45,049 nt of DNA, taken from positions 1 to 45,049 of the forward strand of contig CACIOV010000001.1 of NCBI GenBank assembly GCA_902588335.1, in the 5' to 3' direction. The notes beneath the pieces are model-generated. The model was not told the origin of the DNA. It did no database searches and saw only the letters and a program-made list of their open reading frames with translations. Origin of the DNA: an uncultured Pelagibacteraceae bacterium (lineage in GTDB: Bacteria; Pseudomonadota; Alphaproteobacteria; Pelagibacterales; Pelagibacteraceae). Below, one piece after another: positions 37,872-45,049 of the stretch; positions within the stretch are counted from its first letter, which is position 1; every line of letters begins with the position of its first letter. The position numbers and the translations under genes are program-made.

Positions 37872-38070
37872 TTTTTATAATTTAAATTTTTTAGCATGGT
37901 TTTCATATTCTAGTAACACTTATCCACAACTTAACTAAATCTAGTTTTGATGTTCATGTTTTGATTCATTTTAGATTCTTGTTTGGACTCAAAATACAAC
38001 TTATTGGACGCTTTTCTACGTATTGCTATATCTTCTTTCGTATTATAAATTAGAACAAAGATAGAACATT
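37872..38070. other. Longest noncoding stretch, divergent GFA/umuD promoter region
   Basis: About 200 bp with no gene. It holds a perfect DnaA-type 9-mer TTATCCACA (37920-37928) and the SOS operator of umuD (38053-38067). Candidate umuD promoter boxes are TTGCTA (38023-38028) with TATAAA (38044-38049, spacer 15), or TTGGAC (38004-38009) with TATATC (38027-38032, spacer 17). I see no RNA gene or repeat in it. Confidence 0.5.
38053..38067 (+). promoter_or_regulatory. LexA (SOS) box upstream of umuD
   Basis: GAAC (38053-38056), seven bases, GAAC (38064-38067): a perfect match to the direct-repeat operator of alphaproteobacterial LexA. It ends 3 bp before the umuD ATG and would overlap the transcription start and leader, so bound LexA would block umuDC. 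This shows DNA-damage control of the operon directly in the sequence. Confidence 0.78.
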
Positions 38071-38463
38071 ATGAAATTAATATTACCATTTCACGTGAGT
38101 AAAGTTGGAGCCGGCTTTCCTTCTCCTGCAACAGATTATGTAGAAGATGACATCGATCTCAACTCTCATTTGATAAAAAATATACCATCAACATTTCTTA
38201 TTAGAGTGCAGGGAAAATCTATGAACAATATTGGAATTCGTGATGGTGATCTTTTGGTGGTAGATAGAAGCTTAAATCCAAAAAACTTTTCAACTGTAAT
38301 TGTTAATGTGAATGAAGAATTGGTTGTAAAAAGTTTTGTAAAAGAAAAAAATGAATCTTTTTTAACTTCTGGATCTAAAAATTTAAAAGATAAAATTAAT
38401 TTGACTGAAAATCCCGAAATATTTATTTGGGGTGTAGTAACTTACGTTATTCATGCTTTATAG
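38071..38463 (+). CDS. umuD: UmuD, DNA polymerase V subunit precursor (S24 self-cleaving)
   Basis: A 130-residue LexA/UmuD-type protein. RecA-stimulated self-cleavage is expected at A14-G15 in [19 protein letters not shown], very like the E. coli UmuD site. The catalytic S50 is in [11 protein letters not shown] and K87 in [10 protein letters not shown]. It has no LexA-type DNA-binding domain. Cleaved UmuD' pairs with UmuC as the error-prone polymerase. The end overlaps umuC by 11 bp, and an SOS box lies just upstream. Confidence 0.94.
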   Translation: MKLILPFHVSKVGAGFPSPATDYVEDDIDLNSHLIKNIPSTFLIRVQGKSMNNIGIRDGDLLVVDRSLNPKNFSTVIVNVNEELVVKSFVKEKNESFLTSGSKNLKDKINLTENPEIFIWGVVTYVIHAL

Positions 38464-39732
38464 TAAGAATAAAATAGCTCTAGTAGATTGCAATTCGTTC
38501 TATGTTTCCTGTGAAAGATTATTTAATCCCTCAATAATTAGAAAACCAGTTGTGGTACTTTCAAGTAATGACGGCTGCGTGATATCTAGATCATCAGAAG
38601 CTAAAGCTTTGGGAATAAAAATGGGAGAGCCTTATTTTAAAGTAAGAAAAATAGTAAAGGAGAATGATGTAAAAATTTTTTCAACAAATTTTTCATTATA
38701 TGGAGATATATCAAGAAGAGTTATGAAAACTTTAAAACAATTTTCACCCCAAATGGAAGTTTATTCGATTGATGAAGCTTTTTTGGATTTATCTTCGGTT
38801 AAAAATGAAAAATTACTAGAGCATGGTTATAAAATTAGAGAAACTGTTTTAAAATGGACAGGTATACCTACTAGCATTGGTATGGCTACAACCAAAACTT
38901 TGAGTAAGGCTGCTAATTATATTGCAAAGACAGAAAAGTCAGGAGTTGTTAATTTAATAAATTTAAAACAGATAGATGAACTTCTTTCAAAAATTAAAAT
39001 AAATGATGTCTGGGGTGTTGGAAAACAACTAACAAAATTCTATATTACAAATGGAATAAATACTGCTTATGATCTTAAAAATATGCACAACGGATGGATA
39101 AAAAAAAATACAAATGTTTTTGGATCGCGCACTGCAATGGAATTAAAAGGAATTCCATGTGTATCCTTAGAACCTCATGAGGAAAAAAGAAAAAATTGTT
39201 GTGTATCTAGATCTTTTGGAAAAAAAGTTACAAGATTAGAGGAGCTTAGTGAAGCTATAACAGCACATTGTCTTAATGCTGCTGAAAAAATAAGAACAGA
39301 TAAACAAACGGTAAAAAAAATAACCGTTTTTATAAGAACAAGCCCCTTCCAAAAAAATCAAAATTATTATTCAAATTCAAAATCTATTGATTTGCCAATA
39401 AGAACTAATGACAGCATTATATTAGTAAAAAAAGCATTAGCCATATTAGAAAGCATATATGTAAAAGGATATAAATATCAAAAAACTGGTATAGTTTTTT
39501 CAGATTTAAAAGATGTCGATATTTATAATAAAAATTTATTTGCAGAAGTTAACAATGAAGAAAAGAGAATAAAATTAATGAAAGCAATTGATCATACAAA
39601 TTTTAAATACGGACGTAATGCTTTAAGTATCGCACAAGCAGGATTAAAAAAAAATGGAACATCAAAAGGCAACATGCTTCTAAAATTGATACAGCTTGTT
39701 TTGATTTTTTACCTGTTATTAAGATCGCTTAA
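38453..39732 (+). pseudogene. umuC: UmuC, Y-family DNA polymerase, frameshifted near the C-terminus at a poly-A tract
   Basis: The catalytic subunit of Pol V for translesion synthesis. [16 protein letters not shown] holds the first metal aspartate (D12) and [10 protein letters not shown] holds D107/E108. Helix-hairpin-helix, little finger ([13 protein letters not shown]) and a clamp-binding-like NKNLF (359-363) follow. After residue 400 the frame as given runs into an unrelated hydrophobic tail to 39868. The neighbouring frame instead gives the UmuC ending [19 protein letters not shown], with stop at 39730-39732. Adding one A to the A9 run at 39646-39654 restores a 426-residue protein (E. coli: 422). 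All catalytic residues are upstream of the shift, so even the unrepaired protein might keep polymerase activity. The end overlaps the convergent GT2 gene. Confidence 0.88.
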
Positions 39733-40596
39733 AACATCAATATTATTAATATTATTCAAAGAATTTTTTAATTCAGAAGTATTTTCTCGAAAAGAAATTA
39801 GCAAGATCAAGATGTTAAAAATAATTAGCAAAATCATGATAAGAGCAAAGGACAAAAATCCAATTTGATGTCTAAAAGCATAAATAAAAACTGAAAAGAT
39901 AGCTGTTCTCAGAAAAACAGAATATTTAAAAACGGCAATAATAGAAAAAGAATGTATCAAAAGTTTAAAAAAATTCATTTGGGTTGGTCCAAAATATCTT
40001 CGTCCTCTAATTGACGGTACTGAAGCTCGATCAGATATGATTTTTACTACTGAACCAGAAAAACTACTCCAAATACAAGATTCTTTAACTAACCTGCTGG
40101 CCGATTCTTTTGGTAAACAGGTATAATTACCAAATTTAATAAGCTTCCCTGTAAAGATATAAGTCAGAATTTTATGACACTCGTAAAGTAATTTAAAAAA
40201 AGGACCTTCAGAACGCTTAATTCGATCTGCTGTAACCACTTTTGAAGGATTTTCTTTAGATTTATTAAAAATTAAAGTGAGATCCTCTGGTCTATCTTCT
40301 CCATCTCCATCCATTAAAATAACATGATCAAAATTTTCTTTTTCTGTTAAAAATTTTAAACCAGCAGCATTACATCTGCCGTGTCCACGATTTTTTTTCA
40401 TATTCATAATTCGAACTGATTTAATATTTTTAAAATTTAATTTAATTGAATTTATTTTTTCAGTAGATGCATCATTTACAATCAAAATAGAAACTTCGGC
40501 ATCCCACGCAGAAATAACTAAATCTATTTCTTGCAAAACCTTAAAAACCGATTTCCAATCATTGAAAATAGAAATTAAAATTACATATTTTTTCAT
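39709..40596 (-). CDS. Family 2 glycosyltransferase, polyprenyl-phosphate sugar transferase type
   Basis: A 295-residue GT-A enzyme. The N-terminal nucleotide-binding fold ([19 protein letters not shown]), [14 protein letters not shown] and the acidic motif [15 protein letters not shown] (DGDGED at 96-101) are like dolichyl-phosphate mannosyltransferases. Two hydrophobic helices near the C-terminus (about 218-262) anchor it in the membrane. Such enzymes load a sugar on undecaprenyl phosphate at the cytosolic side. It overlaps the GT-C gene upstream by 4 bp, which would use that lipid-linked sugar. The sugar and acceptor are unknown. Confidence 0.85.
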   Translation of the reverse strand: MKKYVILISIFNDWKSVFKVLQEIDLVISAWDAEVSILIVNDASTEKINSIKLNFKNIKSVRIMNMKKNRGHGRCNAAGLKFLTEKENFDHVILMDGDGEDRPEDLTLIFNKSKENPSKVVTADRIKRSEGPFFKLLYECHKILTYIFTGKLIKFGNYTCLPKESASRLVKESCIWSSFSGSVVKIISDRASVPSIRGRRYFGPTQMNFFKLLIHSFSIIAVFKYSVFLRTAIFSVFIYAFRHQIGFLSFALIMILLIIFNILILLISFRENTSELKNSLNNINNIDVLSDLNNR

Positions 40597-41975
40597 TTTT
40601 TATTTCCTATCATGCAAATTCCTTTATTTTCTATTTTAACAAAAACTCCCCTACAAATATTCTCCAAAATATTAAAATCGCCAATTAAAATAAATCCATC
40701 TTCAGCATTATTAATCGCAGTATCATCTTTGCCTTCAAAAATATTATCCCATCTCGGTCTAGATTTAAGATGATACGATAGATTCCCTCCATACCATTCA
40801 TCTCCTCCTACCAGTCCAATTTTATTTGAAAAATTTTCGTCCCATTTTTTTTGAACAAGTTTAGAAATTTCTTTTCCAGAATAATTAGTTCTTTTATCTG
40901 TTTCGGTAATTGAAATATAAGCATAAACAAAAGGTGATAAAATAAATAAAATTAAAAAGGTATATACAAAACCTTTTAATCTTCTCAAATTAATTTTACT
41001 TTGAAAAACATAAACAATAAAAACTCCCATGAACAAATAAAAAGGAGTCATCCACATTGTTCTAATTTTCACTCCCATAATCATTGAAGTTAAAAACATT
41101 ATAAATATTGGAACTATATTTACGCAAATTAAGAAAAATAATTTTTTGTCTTTTATATTAAACTTTGTTTTAATTTTTGAAATAACAAACAAAAACATAA
41201 CAAAAAAGGGTATCAATATTCCAATTTGCTTTCCTAAAAATATTAAAGGGTTAGTAATATGATCTAAAAAAATTTGGTCTCCTGTTCCTGTTCTATGAAG
41301 ACCGTAGGTAATCGTAATATAATTATTTTCTGTAAGCCAAATTATATGAGGTAGTAAAATTAAAAAAAAAGGTATTAAAGAGATAAGACTCTTCAACTTA
41401 ACTTTTTTTTTAATAATCATATAGCAAAAAAATACATCCATGGCCACTAACAGGTAGATAAATAAATACTTTGATAAAATTCCTAGAGCTGTAAATAAAC
41501 CAAACAATAACCAATCAATGGTTTTATTATCTTTAAATCCTTTCCAGGCATACAAAACTGATAATGCCCAAAAGGGCAATTGACATATGTTGACATTAAA
41601 TTCTGGAGTAGTGAAATTATAAAAATAAATTCCTTCTAATAATAATACTGATATCAAGCAGTAAATTTTATTTTTAAAAAATTCTTCAGAAAATTTCCAT
41701 ATAACAAAAAAAGATAAAACTACGAATAATTGGCTTAATAAATAATAAGCCCAGTCGTTACTACCAAATATTTGATAAAACAATTCAACAAAAAAAGCGC
41801 TTGCGGGAGGATGCTTGTTAAAACCCCAATCTAAATTAGTTGCCCATGCCAAAGCTTCTATTGTATCTAATGGAAGATTATTATTTGAAATAGTTGGGAC
41901 CAAAGTCCAAACAATAAGATGTGAAAATAAAAAGTATATTAAAATTTTATTAACGTCTTTTTTTTTGATTAACAT
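40593..41975 (-). CDS. GT-C (ArnT/PMT-type, family 39/83) membrane glycosyltransferase
   Basis: A 460-residue multi-pass protein with about 10-12 hydrophobic helices. The first periplasmic loop has LPLDTIEALAWATNLDWGFNKHPP, with the acidic residue and HPP typical of ArnT and protein O-mannosyltransferase relatives. LPFWALSVLYAWKGFKD and SKYLFIYLLVAMDVFF are other family-like parts. A small soluble domain ends the protein (about 365-460). It would transfer a sugar from a polyprenyl phosphate to lipid A, a glycan or a protein in the periplasm. Its partner GT2 overlaps by 4 bp. The target cannot be read from sequence. Confidence 0.82.
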   Translation of the reverse strand: MLIKKKDVNKILIYFLFSHLIVWTLVPTISNNNLPLDTIEALAWATNLDWGFNKHPPASAFFVELFYQIFGSNDWAYYLLSQLFVVLSFFVIWKFSEEFFKNKIYCLISVLLLEGIYFYNFTTPEFNVNICQLPFWALSVLYAWKGFKDNKTIDWLLFGLFTALGILSKYLFIYLLVAMDVFFCYMIIKKKVKLKSLISLIPFFLILLPHIIWLTENNYITITYGLHRTGTGDQIFLDHITNPLIFLGKQIGILIPFFVMFLFVISKIKTKFNIKDKKLFFLICVNIVPIFIMFLTSMIMGVKIRTMWMTPFYLFMGVFIVYVFQSKINLRRLKGFVYTFLILFILSPFVYAYISITETDKRTNYSGKEISKLVQKKWDENFSNKIGLVGGDEWYGGNLSYHLKSRPRWDNIFEGKDDTAINNAEDGFILIGDFNILENICRGVFVKIENKGICMIGNKK

Positions 41976-42003
41976 AGCTTTAATTTATACAAGTTTATCC
42001 CTA

Positions 42004-42031
42004 TTGACACCTGTAAAAAGGCAAATATACT
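42004..42031 (+). promoter_or_regulatory. Sigma-70-type promoter for the dksA-like gene
   Basis: A perfect -35 box TTGACA (42004-42009) and TATACT (42026-42031, one mismatch) stand 16 bp apart, about 34 bp before the ATG at 42065. This is the best promoter match I see in the window, together with that of acpP. Confidence 0.6.
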
Positions 42032-42064
42032 CACCGGCCTTATACAATTTTATTGTTACAGATC

Positions 42065-42472
42065 ATGGCAAAAAAATATACTCCAAATGAAAAAGAAAAA
42101 TATATGTGTGAAAAACATAAAGTTTTTTTTAAAAAAAAACTACTCGAATGGAAAAATGAAATAATTAAATCTAATAGTAAAGGTTTATATTTTAGTGATG
42201 TTGACCATGAAATTTCTTCACCAGATATAGTTGATCAAGCCTCTTCACAGACTGAAAAAACAGTTGAAATGCGAACACTAAATAGACAAATAAAGCTTTT
42301 ATCAAAAATCGACGGAGCGATTAAGAGAATAAATGATAATACTTACGGTTATTGTGAAGAAACTGGGGAACCAATAGGGTTGAAAAGACTAATTGCAAGA
42401 CCCATAGCCACGCTATCAATTGAAGCTCAAGAAAAACACGAAAAAAATGAAAAAATATTTGCAGATATTTAA
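42065..42472 (+). CDS. dksA: DksA/TraR-family RNA polymerase-binding regulator with degenerate zinc site
   Basis: A 135-residue protein. The long coiled coil (about 15-90) carries the tip motif D54-x2-D57-x-A59 needed to act in the polymerase secondary channel. The globular end YGYCEETGEPIGLKRLIARP fits DksA, but of the four zinc cysteines only C97 remains; the others are T100, S118 and A121. DksA acts with ppGpp to adjust rRNA and amino-acid promoters in starvation. Cysteine-poor DksA forms exist and do not need zinc. I use the ATG at 42065, not the upstream in-frame TTG at 42053. It converges on the GST gene with a 1 bp gap. Confidence 0.88.
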   Translation: MAKKYTPNEKEKYMCEKHKVFFKKKLLEWKNEIIKSNSKGLYFSDVDHEISSPDIVDQASSQTEKTVEMRTLNRQIKLLSKIDGAIKRINDNTYGYCEETGEPIGLKRLIARPIATLSIEAQEKHEKNEKIFADI

Positions 42473-42473
42473 A

Positions 42474-43100
42474 TTAAATTTGTGGAATTTTTTCACCTTT
42501 GTTTAAACCATCAAATCCTTTAATTACTGCCTCTCTCCTAGCGATATCCATATACCATCTGCTTAAATGAGTAAATTTTTTAAGTCCAATGTCATGTATA
42601 GGGTGCCTAGCAATCCAAGGAAAAGTTGCAATATCTGCTATCGTATATTTTTTTCCTGCTAGAAATTTAGATTTTTCTAAACGTTCATCTAAATCTTTGT
42701 ATATGGTTTCTGCAATTTTAAAATACCGATCTTCTCCAAATTTACTTTTACCTGGATTGTAATGATGAAATTGGTGGTGCTGACCTAACAAAGGACCAAT
42801 ATAAGCTACCTGACCAATAAGCCACTGATTAATTAAAATCCTATCACTCTTATCATAAAATTTACCACTCTTTTCAGCTAAATAAATTAAAATAGCCCCG
42901 GATTCAAAAATACTAATATTATTTTTGTGATCTGTTATTACAGGTATTTTGCTAAATGGACTGATTGATCTAAATTTCGAATTAAATTGATCTCCTTTTT
43001 TAAGATCAAGAACAGTAATTTTATAAGGATACTGAATTTCTTCCAACATAATAGATATTTTTTTGCCGTTGGGAGTATCTGCATAAAATAATTCAATCAC
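42474..43100 (-). CDS. Glutathione S-transferase family protein (YfcG/Nu-class-like)
   Basis: A 208-residue protein with an N-terminal thioredoxin fold (IELFYADTPNGKKISIMLEEI; SPFSKIPVITDH and FESGAILIYLAEK bind glutathione) and a C-terminal helical domain (AGKKYTIADIATFPWIARH). TPNGKK near the start and the GQHHQFHHY segment are typical of the YfcG/YghU disulfide-bond oxidoreductase group. It overlaps the ferredoxin reductase gene by 8 bp and forms an operon with it, so a redox role is likely. Confidence 0.85.
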   Translation of the reverse strand: MIELFYADTPNGKKISIMLEEIQYPYKITVLDLKKGDQFNSKFRSISPFSKIPVITDHKNNISIFESGAILIYLAEKSGKFYDKSDRILINQWLIGQVAYIGPLLGQHHQFHHYNPGKSKFGEDRYFKIAETIYKDLDERLEKSKFLAGKKYTIADIATFPWIARHPIHDIGLKKFTHLSRWYMDIARREAVIKGFDGLNKGEKIPQI

Positions 43101-44115
43101 TTTTTTTAACTCCTAATTTTTCTTGAATACTTTTAGAAGTCGTACTGAATTCAAATCTATATTTTTCATTAGGTCTTGCTAACTTAAAACAACCTCTGGC
43201 AGCAAGAGCTCCTTCGTGAAAACCTGATAATATTAATTTAAGTTTTCCTGGATATGTGCAAATATCTCCAATTGCAAATATACCTTTTTTATTTGTTTCA
43301 AAATTTTCCGTGTTTACTGGTATTGTTTTTTTTTCTAAATTTAAACCCCATTCAACTATAGGGCCAAGCTTCATTATTAATCCAAAAAAACCAAGAACGC
43401 AGTCTGTTACGATCTTTTCAGTTTTTCCATCTTCGGTTTTAACAGTTATTGCTTCTATATTTTTTTTCCCCTCGATAGAATTGATCTGAAATGGAGTTTT
43501 TATTTTTAATTTTCCTTCTTTTTCAAATTTTCTTGCTAATTGAGCAGTATGTTCAGCTCCTCTAAATTCATCTCTTCTATGTACCAGTGTTACTTCTGAA
43601 ATTTTTGATAATTCAATTGCCCAATCCAATGCAGAATCACCACCTCCAAAAATAGAAACTTTTTTATTTTTAAAATAATTTTTATCTTTAATTGAATAAT
43701 AAATACCATTATTTTCAAATCGTTCTGCTTCTTTTAGAGGAAATTTTCTAGGCTCAAAGGAACCTACCCCGCCTGCAATAATTATATTTGGCGTTAGAAA
43801 AACTTTTTTTTTATTGGTTGTTACTTTCCAATTATCTTTATCTTTTATGACTTCTTCAACTCTTTCGTTTAAATGAATGTTTGTTTTAAAAGGTTTAATT
43901 TGCTCCAGTAAATTTTCCGTCAAACTTTTTCCTGTGCATACTGTTAAAGCAGGTATATCGTAAATGGGCTTGTCAGGATATAATTCTATACATTGTCCAC
44001 CAACTTTGTCTAAATTATCTACCACTTCTGCCTTAAGACCGATTACGCCCAACTGATGAACCGCAAACAAACCTACGGGACCAGCCCCGATTACTAGAAC
44101 GTCAGTTTTAATCAT
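43093..44115 (-). CDS. Ferredoxin--NADP reductase, thioredoxin reductase-like type
   Basis: A 340-residue flavoprotein. The FAD-binding site GAGPVGLFAVHQLG is at 10-23, GGQCIELYPDKPIYDIP at 39-55 and the NADPH site FGGGDSALDWA at 156-166. The C-terminal GIFAIGDICTYPGKLKLI closes the FAD site. No redox-active CxxC occurs, which separates this group (YumC-like) from thioredoxin reductase. It lies 7 bp after a [2Fe-2S] ferredoxin gene, its likely partner, and would pass electrons between NADPH and the ferredoxin. Confidence 0.9.
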   Translation of the reverse strand: MIKTDVLVIGAGPVGLFAVHQLGVIGLKAEVVDNLDKVGGQCIELYPDKPIYDIPALTVCTGKSLTENLLEQIKPFKTNIHLNERVEEVIKDKDNWKVTTNKKKVFLTPNIIIAGGVGSFEPRKFPLKEAERFENNGIYYSIKDKNYFKNKKVSIFGGGDSALDWAIELSKISEVTLVHRRDEFRGAEHTAQLARKFEKEGKLKIKTPFQINSIEGKKNIEAITVKTEDGKTEKIVTDCVLGFFGLIMKLGPIVEWGLNLEKKTIPVNTENFETNKKGIFAIGDICTYPGKLKLILSGFHEGALAARGCFKLARPNEKYRFEFSTTSKSIQEKLGVKKSD

Positions 44116-44122
44116 AATTAAA

Positions 44123-44455
<333 letters not shown>

Positions 44456-44527
44456 CTAAATATATGCTAAATAAAATAATGCAATAGATAAAATGATATG
44501 TTTTAATAGTTTGTTGGGTTTTTACTT

Positions 44528-45049
44528 ATGGCAACAAAATACCAAGAAATATATCAAAGATCTATTAAGGATGCGGAAGGATTCTGGTCCGATGTTGCTA
44601 AAGATATATTTTGGTACAAAAAACCTTCGAAAATTTTAAATGCCGATAATCCTCCTTTTTATAAATGGTTTCAGGATGGAACTACAAATACATGTTATAA
44701 TGCAGTAGATTTGCACGTTAAAAATGGAAATGGAAAAAAAATAGCTGTTATCTACGATAGTCCCATCACAAATTCACAAAAAAAAATAACTTACAAACAA
44801 TTACAAGATCAGGTCTCAACCTTTGCTGGAGCATTAGTAAACCAAGGAGTAAAAAAGGGAGATAGAGTCATAATTTATATGCCTATGATTCCTGAATCGG
44901 TAATTGCTATGCTAGCTTGTGGAAGAATAGGAGCAATACATTCAGTAGTCTTTGGTGGTTTCGCAGCAAATGAATTGGCTAGTAGAATTGACGACTCTAA
45001 AGCAAAAATTATTTTATCAGCATCATGTGGTTATGAACCAGGAAGAACA
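44528..45049 (+). CDS. prpE: Propionyl-CoA synthetase (acetyl-CoA synthetase family), N-terminal part
   Basis: The frame opens at ATG 44528 and runs off the window edge; 174 residues are visible. The opening YQEIYQRSIKDAEGFWSDVA, then DRVIIYMPMIPESVIAMLAC, RIGAIHSVVFGGFAANELA and SASCGYEPGR, match the AMP-forming acyl-CoA synthetase family. The CGxEPxR segment is typical of PrpE, which activates propionate, rather than Acs. Without the C-terminal domain the choice between the two is not certain. Confidence 0.82.
   Translation, partial: MATKYQEIYQRSIKDAEGFWSDVAKDIFWYKKPSKILNADNPPFYKWFQDGTTNTCYNAVDLHVKNGNGKKIAVIYDSPITNSQKKITYKQLQDQVSTFAGALVNQGVKKGDRVIIYMPMIPESVIAMLACGRIGAIHSVVFGGFAANELASRIDDSKAKIILSASCGYEPGRT

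Noticed and set aside
39733..39868. C-terminal hydrophobic tail of the umuC frame
   Set aside because: It does not look like any UmuC ending, it overlaps the convergent glycosyltransferase, and the correct ending is visible in the next frame.

Overview
This window looks like a stretch of chromosome from a streamlined, very AT-rich alphaproteobacterium, most like the marine SAR11/Pelagibacterales group or a lineage with similar genome economy. The reasons are the strong A/T bias with a lysine, asparagine and isoleucine-rich proteome, almost no intergenic DNA (the longest gap is about 200 bp), many 1-20 bp gene overlaps, alphaproteobacterial gene order (hda-DUF2066-purMN, ndk-pepA-lptFGD-surA-pdxA-rsmA, gmk-acpP-fabG-fabD, rpsF-rpsR-rplI-dnaB, cvpA-purF) and an alphaproteobacterial SOS operator (GAAC-N7-GAAC) in front of umuD. 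The genus call is inference; no rRNA or tRNA gene is present.

Layout. 1-7.5 kb: the end of a B12-dependent ribonucleotide reductase, then aspS, hda, a DUF2066 protein, purM-purN, ndk and pepA. 7.5-14.9 kb: an outer-membrane and RNA-modification operon, lptF-lptG-lptD-surA-pdxA-rsmA, in which pdxA is frameshifted at a poly-A tract. 14.9-17.5 kb: the minus-strand fatty-acid cluster fabD-fabG-acpP followed directly by gmk. 17.6-24.7 kb: rpsF-rpsR-rplI-dnaB, an RND/MMPL exporter, cvpA and purF. 24.7-30.0 kb (minus strand): yfgM-bamB, a small TPR protein with panB, rlmE, and pssA-psd. 30.1-36.6 kb: icd, alaS, recA and a TolC-family channel. 36.6-42.0 kb: a more accessory-looking part with D-glycerate 3-kinase, a GFA-family protein, the umuDC mutagenic polymerase operon (umuC frameshifted near its end at poly-A) and a two-gene lipid-linked sugar module (GT2 and a GT-C/ArnT-like transferase). 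42.0-45.0 kb: a DksA-family protein, a ferredoxin/ferredoxin reductase/GST operon and the start of a propionyl-CoA synthetase.

How the genes work together. Purine synthesis and nucleotide supply (purM, purN, purF, gmk, ndk, nrdJ), LPS and outer-membrane assembly (lptD/F/G, surA, bamB, yfgM), membrane lipid synthesis (fabD, fabG, acpP, pssA, psd) and replication, repair and its control (dnaB, hda, recA, umuDC) dominate. recA and umuDC appear linked by LexA-type operators. I found no mobile element, CRISPR array, tRNA or phage gene, and no clearly new multi-gene system. The points most worth a second look are the two poly-A frameshifts, the missing cysteine tail of NrdJ, the DksA with one remaining zinc-site cysteine, the SOS boxes, a structured rpsF leader, and the genes missing from otherwise canonical clusters.
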